From assembly GCA_012964825.1 (NCBI GenBank), contig DTTI01000079.1, forward strand, positions 1-60,066: 60,066 nucleotides of DNA, given 5' to 3'. The DNA is from Candidatus Neomarinimicrobiota bacterium. Its GTDB lineage: Bacteria; Fidelibacterota; Marinisomatia; Marinisomatales; S15-B10. The translations under genes and the position numbers were made by a program. Positions 36,073-45,328 of this stretch are shown here, one piece after another. Each line of letters begins with the position of its first letter. The stretch's first letter is position 1. The notes beneath the pieces are model-generated. The model worked only from the letters and a program-made list of their open reading frames with translations. It was not told the origin of the DNA and did no database searches.

Positions 36073-37622
36073 AATTTGTACTTCCAGTAAGTATGGAGAA
36101 TATCGTTGAAAATCATCTTACGGTTCAATCGATGTAGGACAGATATATGCGGCTGTCTGTTTGTCTTTGGTTGTGTCGTGAGCCAGGCTGTTTCAGTCAA
36201 CTTGAGATCAGTGTTTTTCCCAACCATCATGTTTCGGTTGCTTGACTGAGACACCTCAACCTTCACAGAGTCGTCCCAATCACTGCTGGAGAGTTGGAGA
36301 AGCCCGCCTTTCAGTTGGGCTGACCAATGGGTCCCTGCGCGGACTTTCCACCAATCTGCATATTGGCCCATGGTCAGGGCGGATATCTTTCTCTCCTTAA
36401 CTGTCTGGAAAAGCCAATCCAGAGCTTCGTGATCAGGGTTAGCGGGGTGATCATAAATGAATAGCGGCAACCGGTTTGCGAGGTGATCTTCCATATTTGT
36501 CTCAAAGTAATCTTTCATCTCTTCAGTTGAGTGGCGGGCATTACGCAATGTGCTGGTGGAGATGGGATGGACGGGAACCTGTAAAACAAATGATGACCGT
36601 TCACCTAGGAACGGATAGAAAGGAAGGTCATCATAGTTTAAGGCAAATTCTGAGGAATATTCGAAACCGCGGTGTTCCAGGGCCTTTGCCAATGCTCTGT
36701 TCCATTCGCCGAATGGTGCGGCGTAGCCCCGGGGGGTGATGCCATTTTTTCGAAGAATGGATGTCCCTTTTCGCATGTCCAGCTCGTTTTTTGTATAGTC
36801 ATTGGAAATCCTGTGTTTGAAGCAATGTAGGCCAATTTCGTGACCTTCCATCTTGCCGTATCGGTCAACCCACTCTTGGCAACTACCTGTCTCAACGAAC
36901 CAAGTGGCGGGAACGTCATGTTTGTTGCAGAGCTTATAAAGTGTTTCAACTGCTTCCTGTGAGGCAAAATCGGTATCGACGCGAAAATTGAAGACCGAGT
37001 TTTCACCATTTGGGAAAGGCGAGAGGGATACGAAGGGGAGATCTCGTCGCCAAAACAGTTCTTGCAGTGATCGGTGAACTATATCACGAACGGTCCGCTT
37101 GGAAACTTTTGCCACCCGTTCTGAGGGCATCCACGGCCCGTGGGAAGGAAAGTTTCTACGGACGCGCCCCCATGACAATACGGAATTTATCAGTCCGCCT
37201 GGGAGTATGATGACTTTTCCTTTTCCCACAGCGGTTTCCTCAATCAAATGTCTGCCGTGCCTCTCTTTGAGCTGTGTAGCTTTGGAAGGGAGGTTCATTT
37301 TTTGCCCAATAAATCCAGATGCCAGAGAGCTGAAAAGCGGGTCATCAGTGGTATCTATGTAATCCACAAATGCGGGTTTGCTTTTAGTCCCAAGCATCTG
37401 CTCAGCACCTTCAGTTTCCAACAAAAGAGAACCGCCATCAATCAGAAAATGCATGAGCTTTTCTTTTGCCGCGCCGCTGATGGTGGAGGAGACAATGATA
37501 CATCCATAGTTTTCAGTGGACCAGTCAGTTGCACTAGTGAGTTCTTCACAAAGGGGTGCGATCTGCTCCAGTAAAATTTTCCAGGCAGGCGAAAGGTGTG
37601 TAATACCGACAGAGAGTCTCAT
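36069..37622 (-). CDS. Polysaccharide deacetylase (NodB-like) with N-terminal amidotransferase-like domain
   Basis: 517 residues in two parts. Residues 1-190 look like the Rossmann-type domain seen in ThuA/amidotransferase-like proteins (GCIIVSSTISG, LIDGGSLLLETEGAE, GKVIILPGGLINSVLS). Residues 205-430 are NodB homology: FRVDTD with Asp216/Asp218, HEIGLHCFKH with His266/His270 (metal His-x3-His), RGYAAPFGEW and FIYDHPAN. Removes acetyl groups from a surface glycan (inferred from family). No signal peptide seen. The ATG is in a 4-base overlap with the flippase stop. Confidence 0.85.
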   Translation of the reverse strand: MRLSVGITHLSPAWKILLEQIAPLCEELTSATDWSTENYGCIIVSSTISGAAKEKLMHFLIDGGSLLLETEGAEQMLGTKSKPAFVDYIDTTDDPLFSSLASGFIGQKMNLPSKATQLKERHGRHLIEETAVGKGKVIILPGGLINSVLSWGRVRRNFPSHGPWMPSERVAKVSKRTVRDIVHRSLQELFWRRDLPFVSLSPFPNGENSVFNFRVDTDFASQEAVETLYKLCNKHDVPATWFVETGSCQEWVDRYGKMEGHEIGLHCFKHRISNDYTKNELDMRKGTSILRKNGITPRGYAAPFGEWNRALAKALEHRGFEYSSEFALNYDDLPFYPFLGERSSFVLQVPVHPISTSTLRNARHSTEEMKDYFETNMEDHLANRLPLFIYDHPANPDHEALDWLFQTVKERKISALTMGQYADWWKVRAGTHWSAQLKGGLLQLSSSDWDDSVKVEVSQSSNRNMMVGKNTDLKLTETAWLTTQPKTNRQPHISVLHRLNRKMIFNDILHTYWKYKL

Positions 37623-39004
37623 AAGATTGATTTAATGTAGTACGATTTTTCTTCTGATGTAATTCCGACTGATTTATAAAGAACGACTGGTGTTATTACC
37701 AAACAGGCTAGAAATGTAAGCACAGGTGATGAGGGGTAAGTGAGCGAAAAAATCCCCATGAGAAAACCACTGACAATAATAGGCAGAAGAAGAGACCTGA
37801 TCATTGGGAAAGAAATGAAGCTCTGTACTTCCCGCATCATCACAAGGAGAGAGATGACTTGAAAGAGAACTAGGCCCATGGCAGCAAAATGTGATGATGG
37901 CAAAGGGCCCGGAAGTAGCATGATACCAAAGAAACCAGCCCCACCCAGAAGAAGAGAGTTTAGATAGACCTTCTCTTTTTCGGCACCGATAAGCGTAAAC
38001 GTAAATACACTGTTGATAGCGGTGCAGACAAAATAGAGAGTCAATATCTGGAAAATAAGGGCTGACTGATTAAACTCACTGCCGAAAATGGCGGGGAATA
38101 TTTGCCTACTTCCCATGACTGCTACAATGGCTATGTATAAAGTAACTGGAGTCACCAATTTCAGAGTTCGATTGAAACGTGTGAAGAGATCTTCTCCACC
38201 GATCTTCAGATATTTTGTAATTGATGGAAAAAAGATTGTGTAGAATACTCGGTCCACCACTAGAAGCAGTACAATGACCCGGAAAGCGACACTGAAAAGC
38301 CCACCCTCACGGGGATCGGTTATGCCCAGATAGATGACCGGGAAATAAGTGATCACCTGTGCCACCAGTCCGGCCACAGCCAGAGGGAGGGCGGTCTTGA
38401 TGAGGTTCAATGCCGGAGAGACATCTGTTGATTCAGTTTCATTTACGCCGCCGTACTGTTTCCAAAGGTAGATGCTTTGAGCCACCACACCGGCTACCCA
38501 TCCCACCGGAATCCAAATAATGGATGACTCACTCCTCACAAAAAGAAGCAACCAAATAAGATAACACACCGCCGCCAAGATCCTACCTGTAGCGAGGACG
38601 GTCATTTTTCTCAATCCCTGAAAGACCCATTCTAGGACAAGGGCTGACGGCAAAAGTGCGAAAAGATAGATAAGAGTAATGTTGCGCAGTCGTGATGTGT
38701 CCAGCGTTAGGAAAAGAACTGTAGAAAATAAAATGAGTATCCCCAGTGATAGAGTCAGACGTATAGTGATAAACCTGCGTACAAGATTCGTGGGTGCCAC
38801 GTTTGAAGTTGCCACAGTTCTTGTGCCCAGCATGGGCAAACCTGCCTCGGCTAGGATGGTTCCCCAGGTCAATATTCCCATGCCGGCTGCTAGGAGTCCC
38901 ATTCCCTCTGGACCCACGGTTCTTGCCAGATAGGCCACGGCGAGAAAACCGAGGAGCCGGCTAGCGGTGTCGGCGCTTGTGAGAGAAAGAATATTTGACC
39001 CCAT
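37619..39004 (-). CDS. Lipid-linked oligosaccharide flippase (Wzx-like), first copy
   Basis: Integral membrane protein with about 12-14 spans, of the polysaccharide biosynthesis/MATE-like family: SADTASRLLGFLAVAYLART, GPEGMGLLAAGMGILTWG, LAEAGLPMLGTRTVA. The frame is open to 39085 inside the upstream gene, but ATG 39004, five bases after that gene's stop and directly at the first helix (MGSNILSLTSAD), is preferred; the upstream ATG would add an unlikely 27-residue hydrophilic tail. About 461 residues. Confidence 0.87.
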   Translation of the reverse strand: MGSNILSLTSADTASRLLGFLAVAYLARTVGPEGMGLLAAGMGILTWGTILAEAGLPMLGTRTVATSNVAPTNLVRRFITIRLTLSLGILILFSTVLFLTLDTSRLRNITLIYLFALLPSALVLEWVFQGLRKMTVLATGRILAAVCYLIWLLLFVRSESSIIWIPVGWVAGVVAQSIYLWKQYGGVNETESTDVSPALNLIKTALPLAVAGLVAQVITYFPVIYLGITDPREGGLFSVAFRVIVLLLVVDRVFYTIFFPSITKYLKIGGEDLFTRFNRTLKLVTPVTLYIAIVAVMGSRQIFPAIFGSEFNQSALIFQILTLYFVCTAINSVFTFTLIGAEKEKVYLNSLLLGGAGFFGIMLLPGPLPSSHFAAMGLVLFQVISLLVMMREVQSFISFPMIRSLLLPIIVSGFLMGIFSLTYPSSPVLTFLACLVITPVVLYKSVGITSEEKSYYIKSIL

Positions 39005-39009
39005 TCGGT

Positions 39010-39996
39010 TCAAGAAAGCACCATTGCTTTGAGAGATTCCTTTCTCTGTTCCACAGTGAATTTTTTGGTGGCACGATTTCGACATTTTTCACCATTAGAA
39101 CTGTCTGCCTCCTTCAAAGCTTTTTGAATAGCCTCTGAGGCGGCATTTACATTTTCCGGTGGGACAGTGTGGCCGGCGTCGCCTATAGTTTCCGGCAAAC
39201 CTCCCACATCGGTGACTACTGGGATGCACCCGCACAGCATGGCCTCAGCTGTAGCAATTCCAAAGGATTCTACCCTGCTCAACTGGCAGTATACAGCACT
39301 CCGCTGGTAGTAACTGAGTAACTGCTCTTGAGTCATGGGGGGAGAAACAATAACATTCTCCGGCACGACAAAGCTGTTTCTGGAGAGCAAAGTCTCCTCA
39401 ACACCGATGATCTGAAAGGAGATGTTGCTCATCTTTTCCGCCACCTGAAGCAGCAGATCGACCCCCTTGATTTGGATGCGGTCCGCTGTGGTGCATTGGG
39501 CCACTGTTAAGACCATATTCTCTTTTTGGTTGCCGGGTTGCCAAAAGTTGCTATCGAGACCGGGAGGTACTTTCGATAGATTATGACCTTTATACTCTCC
39601 CACTTTTAAGGCCGTTTGTCTCAAATATTCCGAAGTGGGTAGAACATGTGTCGCCTTTCTCAAAGCATACCGGATGAAAGGCCGCTTCCAGGGTGAAAGA
39701 AGAAGACCATAGCCGAGATGTAAATCTGTAATTAGGTCCGCACCCCCCACAATAATGATGGATGTTTTCCGCAAGAAATGTGCCGTGAAAACCAGGAAGG
39801 CGCTGTAAACAGAGGCAAACCACGCAATCCCCACGTTGCTAAACAGCATGGACCACATAATCCGTGCTGCAGTGAAAAGGCCGTGTGCACAGATCCATTT
39901 CACATCACTGAATTCCTCCAGCAACCTGACATCATCTTCTATAAACGACTTTTTCAGTGTGGAAAAGAGGAGAACCTTGGGTCTGTAACCGGTCAT
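39010..39996 (-). CDS. Family 4 (group 1) glycosyltransferase
   Basis: GT-B transferase. N-terminal half with a long hydrophobic segment (IMWSMLFSNVGIAWFASVYS) then IIIVGGADLI; C-terminal half with KVPPGLDSNFWQPG, LTVAQCT, RVESFGIATAEAMLCGCIPV and VTDVGGLPETIGDAG, the EX7E nucleotide-sugar region. 328 residues. ATGA overlap with the upstream flippase. Confidence 0.88.
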   Translation of the reverse strand: MTGYRPKVLLFSTLKKSFIEDDVRLLEEFSDVKWICAHGLFTAARIMWSMLFSNVGIAWFASVYSAFLVFTAHFLRKTSIIIVGGADLITDLHLGYGLLLSPWKRPFIRYALRKATHVLPTSEYLRQTALKVGEYKGHNLSKVPPGLDSNFWQPGNQKENMVLTVAQCTTADRIQIKGVDLLLQVAEKMSNISFQIIGVEETLLSRNSFVVPENVIVSPPMTQEQLLSYYQRSAVYCQLSRVESFGIATAEAMLCGCIPVVTDVGGLPETIGDAGHTVPPENVNAASEAIQKALKEADSSNGEKCRNRATKKFTVEQRKESLKAMVLS

Positions 39997-41456
39997 TTAG
40001 TTTCCTTGGCGAATGGCATAAAAATGGATACGATGTTCTTCAGCTGTCCGAGAGTGATCACCTTTAGCAGAAAGAGAGCACCTATGAAAGCTGCGGCTCC
40101 CGCAATCCGACCGGGGAGCGTGTAATCGAGAAGGTGAGCTGTGCCCAGGGCTATGACTACAGCGATGACTGCTCTGAAAAGCCTGAACCAGTCGTAAGGG
40201 ATAGGGAATAGTTTTTTCGAGGTGAAATAGGTTGTGATGGCCATGGTACCGTGACCCGCCAGTGTGGCGTAGGCGGCGCCTGTCATGCCGAAGCTTGGAA
40301 TTAGAGTAAAGTTGACCACAATATTTACAGCAGCACTAAGGCCTGTAATGGCAGCAATATATTTTGTTTTTTCCTCAAAGTAGATGCCGGGGAGAAAGTT
40401 CAGATAAGCCCCTTGAAAAACATAGGCTAAAAGAATAATGGGAACAATGGACTGGGCCTCAACAAAGGCAGGTCCGATGAGTGATACTCCAGCCACATTC
40501 AGCTGGAAAATCTCAGAAATAAACAGAGTGAGCAGTGTCCAGACAAAAAATGTAATCACCATAAAGTAGTTGAAGACACGGGCGAAAAGTGCTTTTGATT
40601 CGGAATTATTACCGGCCTTTAGAAAAAATGGCTGCCAGGCATACTGAAATGCAGTGGTGATGAGAAGCATGAAAATTCCCAGCTTGTAGCCAGCAGTGTA
40701 AATGCCCACCGTGGCTGTATCGGTTAGTCCGGAAAGAATGTATCGGTCTATTGATTCCATAGTGATGGAAGCGAGGCCTGCCGGCAGAAAAGGAAAACCA
40801 AACCTTAAAAGAGAGTTGACACTCGTGCGATTGAAAGTCAGCTGGAGTGACTCGCCACTTGCCGCCAGGACGGAAAGGGTGGTCACTGCCGAAGCTGCGG
40901 CAACACTCAGGAAAATTCCATCAAGTCCCATTCCTTTTATGACCACAAGATAAATGTTCATCCCGAGAGTGGTAACCACATTCAAAAGCTTGATTGAGAC
41001 GAAAAAAGTTGCCCGCCCTTTCAATCTCAATAGAGAAAAAGGGACATGACTGACAGCATCAAAAAGAAGAATCCCCGCAGCTAACTGTAATAGATGTCCA
41101 TATTGCCCGTTTCCCAAAAGAAGGGATGCTAGGCCGGATGAACCTGATAAAATCAGAAAGGATAGAACACAACTCGTCCCCAAACTGAGCCAAAGCGCTG
41201 TTGAAAAAAGTGATTGCCGGGCGTCTGAATCATCGGCCTCGTTATAGTAACGCATAAACGCAGCATCCAGCCCGTAGTGATAGATAATATTCATGAAGCC
41301 GAGGAATACATAAAGTAGTGTGGTGAGACCGTACTCCCTCGGGGTGAGCACATTAGTAAAGATAGGCAGTAGGAGAAAGGTAACCAGCCGGGTTAGCACA
41401 TTGCCGGCGCCGTAGACCAAAGTTTGTCGAGTGAGTTGTCTGAGAGGCGGTGTCAC
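39993..41456 (-). CDS. Lipid-linked oligosaccharide flippase (Wzx-like), second copy
   Basis: About 487 residues, 14 predicted spans, family of polysaccharide biosynthesis proteins: QTLVYGAGNVLTRLVTFLL, REYGLTTLLYVFLGFMNII, LRFGFPFLPAGLASITMES and the YILSGLTDTATVGIYTAGYK block. First gene of the cluster. GTG 41456 is the only reasonable start; GAGGAT lies 18 bases upstream, too far for a normal Shine-Dalgarno, so a non-standard start slightly upstream is possible. Confidence 0.88.
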   Translation of the reverse strand: MTPPLRQLTRQTLVYGAGNVLTRLVTFLLLPIFTNVLTPREYGLTTLLYVFLGFMNIIYHYGLDAAFMRYYNEADDSDARQSLFSTALWLSLGTSCVLSFLILSGSSGLASLLLGNGQYGHLLQLAAGILLFDAVSHVPFSLLRLKGRATFFVSIKLLNVVTTLGMNIYLVVIKGMGLDGIFLSVAAASAVTTLSVLAASGESLQLTFNRTSVNSLLRFGFPFLPAGLASITMESIDRYILSGLTDTATVGIYTAGYKLGIFMLLITTAFQYAWQPFFLKAGNNSESKALFARVFNYFMVITFFVWTLLTLFISEIFQLNVAGVSLIGPAFVEAQSIVPIILLAYVFQGAYLNFLPGIYFEEKTKYIAAITGLSAAVNIVVNFTLIPSFGMTGAAYATLAGHGTMAITTYFTSKKLFPIPYDWFRLFRAVIAVVIALGTAHLLDYTLPGRIAGAAAFIGALFLLKVITLGQLKNIVSIFMPFAKETK

Positions 41457-41670
41457 GTGAGAATTAAGAAACGAGATCCTCTATTTTCAGTAGAGTTGGT
41501 CTGATACGTTTTCTCTTTGCAGGTAGTTCCAGATGGCGAATATACAGGGGGATCGCTATTCGCACAACCTACTCCCTTCCTCTGAACCATCTATTTTTCC
41601 GGATGTCTGTGGGGCAGGAAAGTGCTATTTTTGGACAGGTTTCTGTAAACTGGAAGGTCGAAAAAAAGAA

Positions 41671-42969
41671 ATGAGTAACATTTCGCAAGTCAAAGCGAGA
41701 CAAATTCTCGATTCCCGTGGTAATCCCACTGTGGAAGTTGACGTTTTGCTTTCAGACGGAAGTTTCGGTCGTGCGGCTGTACCATCAGGTGCCTCCACCG
41801 GAACTCATGAAGCGGTAGAACTCCGGGACGGCGATAAAAACTTTTATCTTGGGAAGGGTGTAATGAAGGCTGTTCACAAGGTTACAGGTGTGTTAGGCCA
41901 AGCAGTTGCAGGCCACAATGCCCTAGATCAGCAGGGCGTAGATGAACTTCTCATCTCATGTGACGGGACAGAAAACAAAAGTGAAGTAGGTGCCAACGCT
42001 ATTCTGGGTGTCTCCATGGCGGTGGCCCACGCAGCGGCTGCTTACAAGGGGTTGCCACTCTTTAGTTATCTCTCAAATGGAGAAGCAACCCTTCTTCCTA
42101 TCCCTATGATGAATATTCTGAACGGCGGCTGCCATGCCGATAACAAGGTAGACATTCAAGAATTCATGGTTTTTCCAATCGGTGCTTCCTGCATTTCAGA
42201 GGCGCTCCAGATGGGGACGGAGACTTTCCACCATCTCAAGTCAGTTCTTGGTGAAAAGGGCCTCAATACAGCTGTGGGGGACGAAGGCGGTTTCGCCCCT
42301 GATCTCCGTTCAAATGAAGAGGCTATCGAAGTTATTTTGGAGGCTGTATCCCGTACGGGCTACGAAACAGGGAGCCAAATCTATCTCGCCCTGGATGTGG
42401 CCGCTTCAGAGCTCTATGATGCCGGTCGCAATATTTACCGCCTTGCTTCAGAAGATAGAGAGCTGACAAGTAGTGAAATGATAGAGTTCTACTGCGAACT
42501 GACGCAGAAGTATCCTATTGTTTCCATCGAGGACGGGCTGTCAGAAGATGACTGGGAAGGGTGGACGGAGCTCCACAAAACGCTGGGAAAAAAAATCCAG
42601 ATCGTTGGAGATGACCTTACTGTCACAAATATGACTCGCCTGAAAAAAGCTATCGATATGTCCGCCATGAATGCCATTCTTATTAAGCTGAGTCAGGTGG
42701 GCAGTGTAACGGAAACTGTGGAGACCATGACGCTGGCAAGAGAGAGCGGCATGGCGGCTGTGGTGTCTCACCGCTCTGGTGAGACTGAAGACACCACTAT
42801 CGCTGATTTTTCGGTAGCCATGGGGATGGGCCAGATAAAGACGGGCTCAGCTTCCCGGACTGACCGTATCTGTAAGTATAATCAGTTGCTAAGGATAGAG
42901 GAGACACTCGGCAGTTCAGCCACCTTTCCCGGAATGGAAGTGTTGGGGCATCTTTCCGAAGAAGGGTAG
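41671..42969 (+). CDS. eno: Enolase
   Basis: Glycolytic dehydration of 2-phosphoglycerate to phosphoenolpyruvate. The frame is open from 41533, but family alignment starts at ATG 41671 ([19 protein letters not shown]), giving 432 residues. Magnesium ligands: Asp in LALDVAASE, Glu in [12 protein letters not shown], Asp in [10 protein letters not shown]. Catalytic Lys lies in [13 protein letters not shown] (family usually IKxNQIG, so the Asn is Ser here); [11 protein letters not shown] and [11 protein letters not shown] follow. The 214 bases before it carry no clear promoter. Six bases before the ftsB start. Confidence 0.97.
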   Translation: MSNISQVKARQILDSRGNPTVEVDVLLSDGSFGRAAVPSGASTGTHEAVELRDGDKNFYLGKGVMKAVHKVTGVLGQAVAGHNALDQQGVDELLISCDGTENKSEVGANAILGVSMAVAHAAAAYKGLPLFSYLSNGEATLLPIPMMNILNGGCHADNKVDIQEFMVFPIGASCISEALQMGTETFHHLKSVLGEKGLNTAVGDEGGFAPDLRSNEEAIEVILEAVSRTGYETGSQIYLALDVAASELYDAGRNIYRLASEDRELTSSEMIEFYCELTQKYPIVSIEDGLSEDDWEGWTELHKTLGKKIQIVGDDLTVTNMTRLKKAIDMSAMNAILIKLSQVGSVTETVETMTLARESGMAAVVSHRSGETEDTTIADFSVAMGMGQIKTGSASRTDRICKYNQLLRIEETLGSSATFPGMEVLGHLSEEG

Positions 42970-42974
42970 AACAG

Positions 42975-43334
42975 ATGGCACGAAAAAGACTAGCTCTCTT
43001 TTCTAAGCGCCGGTATCACCCCGTCCGGCGAATCGGCGCCCCGTCAAAGAGCAAGAATCTTCTCCCTAAAATTCTTATTCTGGGAGCTCTCATTTTGGTG
43101 GTCATATTTTTCTTCGGAGATCACGGTGTGTACCGACTCTATTCAATCAAGAGAGAGAAGGCTTACCTGATGGAGAGTATTGATAGTTTGCGCGCTGAGC
43201 AGGAGGAATTAATTAGTGAGAAGAGCAAGCTTGAAAATGATCTGGAGTATATTGAGCGACTTGCCCGGGAACGTCACAGGATGGCAAAACCGGGAGAAAA
43301 AGTCTTTAAGGTGCTGGAAAAGGAGAAACGGTAA
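42975..43334 (+). CDS. ftsB: FtsB/DivIC-like septum formation initiator
   Basis: 119-residue bitopic division protein: basic cytosolic N terminus, one membrane span (ILILGALILVVIFFF), then a periplasmic coiled coil (LMESIDSLRAEQEELISEK) ending in ARERHRMAKPGEKVFKV, the typical FtsB/DivIC tail. eno-ftsB adjacency is common in bacteria. Its last 29 bases overlap the end of motB on the other strand. Confidence 0.85.
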   Translation: MARKRLALFSKRRYHPVRRIGAPSKSKNLLPKILILGALILVVIFFFGDHGVYRLYSIKREKAYLMESIDSLRAEQEELISEKSKLENDLEYIERLARERHRMAKPGEKVFKVLEKEKR

Positions 43335-44034
43335 TAACTTCTTCCATCGTCACAAAGGCGTCCAGATAGATTTCCACTCGACGGTTCCTGGCACGTCCTT
43401 CCGGAGTGTCGTTTTTGCCAACGGGCCTGAATTCACCGTAGCCCATGGCCGAAAACTTATCTTCAGATAGTTCAGAGAATTCAGACAAAAGCTCCACAAC
43501 ATTCAATGCCCGAGCGGTTGACAATTCCCAGTTGGATTTCCATTTTGATGTAAGCTCTTTTGGCAAGGGTAGATTATCTGTATGTCCCTCTGTCCTGATT
43601 TCAATATTAAGTTTTTGTTTGCTCCTTTCGATGGCATCCAGGAATTGTTTAAACTCAGGATCCTCTCGAATGCTGACGATCCTCGAATTCTTGATGAATG
43701 TGGTGATCTGATTAAGGACAGGTAACACCTCACGGCGGAGTTCAGCGTCACCAGACGAAAACAGCTGACCGCTTGCCATGGTAATTTTTACACCCTTTGT
43801 AACGCGATCTACCTGGACATTGTCTGATTCAAGTTCGGTGCTTAGTTCTTTGTAGGTCTCGTTTAGTAACATATTAACGATTTGATCCAAATGTTTTTCT
43901 GCTTCATTCATGATGACAATAACGAGTATAAAAAATGTCAGCAGCAGAGTTACCATATCCCCAAAGGTAACTGCCCAGGCTGTACTTCTGGCCTTTGCTT
44001 CGCTGAACGATACACCTGAAACTTTACGGGCCAA
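43306..44034 (-). CDS. motB: MotB-like stator/OmpA-domain protein
   Basis: Stator subunit that couples ion flow to torque. Single N-terminal span with the ion-channel Asp26 in FGDMVTLLLTFFILVIVI, then a periplasmic OmpA/MotB peptidoglycan-binding domain (RTEGHTDNLPLP, WELSTARALNVVELL, RARNRRVEIYLDA). 242 residues, all motifs intact. Starts at TTG 44034, 3 bases after the motA stop. No flagellar genes are in the window and the partner motA is broken, so function is uncertain. Confidence 0.88.
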   Translation of the reverse strand: MARKVSGVSFSEAKARSTAWAVTFGDMVTLLLTFFILVIVIMNEAEKHLDQIVNMLLNETYKELSTELESDNVQVDRVTKGVKITMASGQLFSSGDAELRREVLPVLNQITTFIKNSRIVSIREDPEFKQFLDAIERSKQKLNIEIRTEGHTDNLPLPKELTSKWKSNWELSTARALNVVELLSEFSELSEDKFSAMGYGEFRPVGKNDTPEGRARNRRVEIYLDAFVTMEEVITVSPFPAP

Positions 44035-44037
44035 ACC

Positions 44038-44849
44038 CTATTCCTTTCTTGGTCGCTTACTCTGAGGAACGAAGGTCATAAGTTTTTCACGAAGAATGAT
44101 GGGGTGATCCTTGGCATGAATTCCAATGACGCCTTCAACCATGATGTCCATTACCATCAATTCTTCTTCAGATTTGCGCTTTAGTTTTCCGGCCAGTGGA
44201 AGGAAGACTAGATTGGACAGCTATACCCCGTAAAATGTTGTAATAAGAGCAAGTCCCATGCCACCAAGCAGATCTGCGAATCTTTCCGCTATGTTGAATT
44301 CAATACCTCTCATTTCACTGCTCTGAGTTACAGCGAAATTCTTCATCATGATGATAAGTCCCAAAACTGTTCCCAGCATACCGAACGCAGGTGCATAGGC
44401 TCCCATGTAGAGAAAAATTTCCTGTCCAAGGCTGTTGCGCCGTTCTGTGTTTTACAGGTCCAGTTCAAGGTAATTTCTCAGCCTTGCGGATCCCGCTCGT
44501 TGATGGCCAGATTGAGCCCGTCTCGTAAAAACTTGTCCTTCACTTTCGGGAGCTCCTGTTCCAGGGAAAGAACACCTTTTTTCAGTGATATTTCTGCTTT
44601 TTCCACCAACTCATCGATGACACCATCGTGATCGATGTCTTGTCGGGTAAATGCTGCCGAGGCAATGTTCAGAAGACCTTGAATATTTCTTAAAGGATAG
44701 TTGACCAGTGTTGCTGCGAAAGTGCCGCCAATTACGATCAAGAGTGAATCCCAGTCCAAAAACCACATCAGATTACCGTTGTTAGAAACAATCCCGATGG
44801 AAATGAGCCCTATACCTAATAATAGACCAAATGCTGTGCCAAGATCCAT
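44038..44849 (-). pseudogene. motA: motA stator gene with one frameshift and two in-frame stops
   Basis: The complete MotA sequence can be read in pieces. From ATG 44849 (AGAGGAGGT upstream) the frame gives MDLGTAFGLLLGIGLISIG, VIGGTFAATLVNYPL and LNLAINERDPQG, then stops at 44478. A one-base shift near 44494 (GATCCG for an expected GATCCCG) restores the frame as ARLRNYLELDL, a TAA at 44454-44452, then NTERRNSLGQEIFLYMG and YAPAFGMLGTVLGLI, a TAG at 44223-44221, and finally LSNLVFLPLAGKLKRKSEEE to TAG 44038. Sum about 270 residues, normal for MotA. Three lesions make sequencing error unlikely but not impossible. Confidence 0.88.
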
Positions 44850-44881
44850 GTAACCCTTACCTCCTCTAAATAGGCGAGTAT

Positions 44882-45328
44882 CTAACTGATTTTACTATCC
44901 AACACAAAAGTAGCGGGGCCATCGTTGACAAGGTGCACTTCCATCATGGCACCGAAAATCCCCGTGGCAACAGAAAGACCTCTTTCTTTGAGAGCTTGGA
45001 TAAAATTTTTGTAGAGTTCTTCACCCAGCCCAGGTCGAGCTGCTTTGATGAAGCTTGGCCTCCGTCCTTTTTTGGTGTCTGCACACAGTGTGAATTGGCT
45101 TACCACCAAAACGGCACCTGTAATATCCAAAATCGACTTGTTCATTTTCCCGTTCCCATCATTGAAAATGCGGAGGTTAACAATTTTATTCGTCAGAAAT
45201 TTTATATCTTCCCGTGAATCTTTCTGGAAAACACCTAGAAAAATGAGGAGACCCAGGCCGATGTCTCCGGTGGTTTTATCGTTGATGGTGACTTCTGCTT
45301 TCGATACACGCTGGAGCAGAGCAATCAT
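44882..45328 (-). CDS. dtd: D-aminoacyl-tRNA deacylase
   Basis: Removes D-amino acids (and Gly from tRNA-Ala) from tRNA. MIALLQRVSKAEVTI opening, SQFTLCADTKKGRRPSF (the SQFTL active-site motif), and VNDGPATFVLD (NxGPxT). 148 residues. ATG 45328 shares one base with the dnaE stop (TGATG); a GTG at 45331 is the alternative. Coupled to dnaE. Confidence 0.95.
   Translation of the reverse strand: MIALLQRVSKAEVTINDKTTGDIGLGLLIFLGVFQKDSREDIKFLTNKIVNLRIFNDGNGKMNKSILDITGAVLVVSQFTLCADTKKGRRPSFIKAARPGLGEELYKNFIQALKERGLSVATGIFGAMMEVHLVNDGPATFVLDSKIS

Noticed and set aside
41533-41670. 46-codon in-frame extension before enolase
   Set aside because: Enolases align from the ATG at 41671; the extension is Cys- and Ser-rich, unlike any enolase N terminus, and is best seen as leader sequence.
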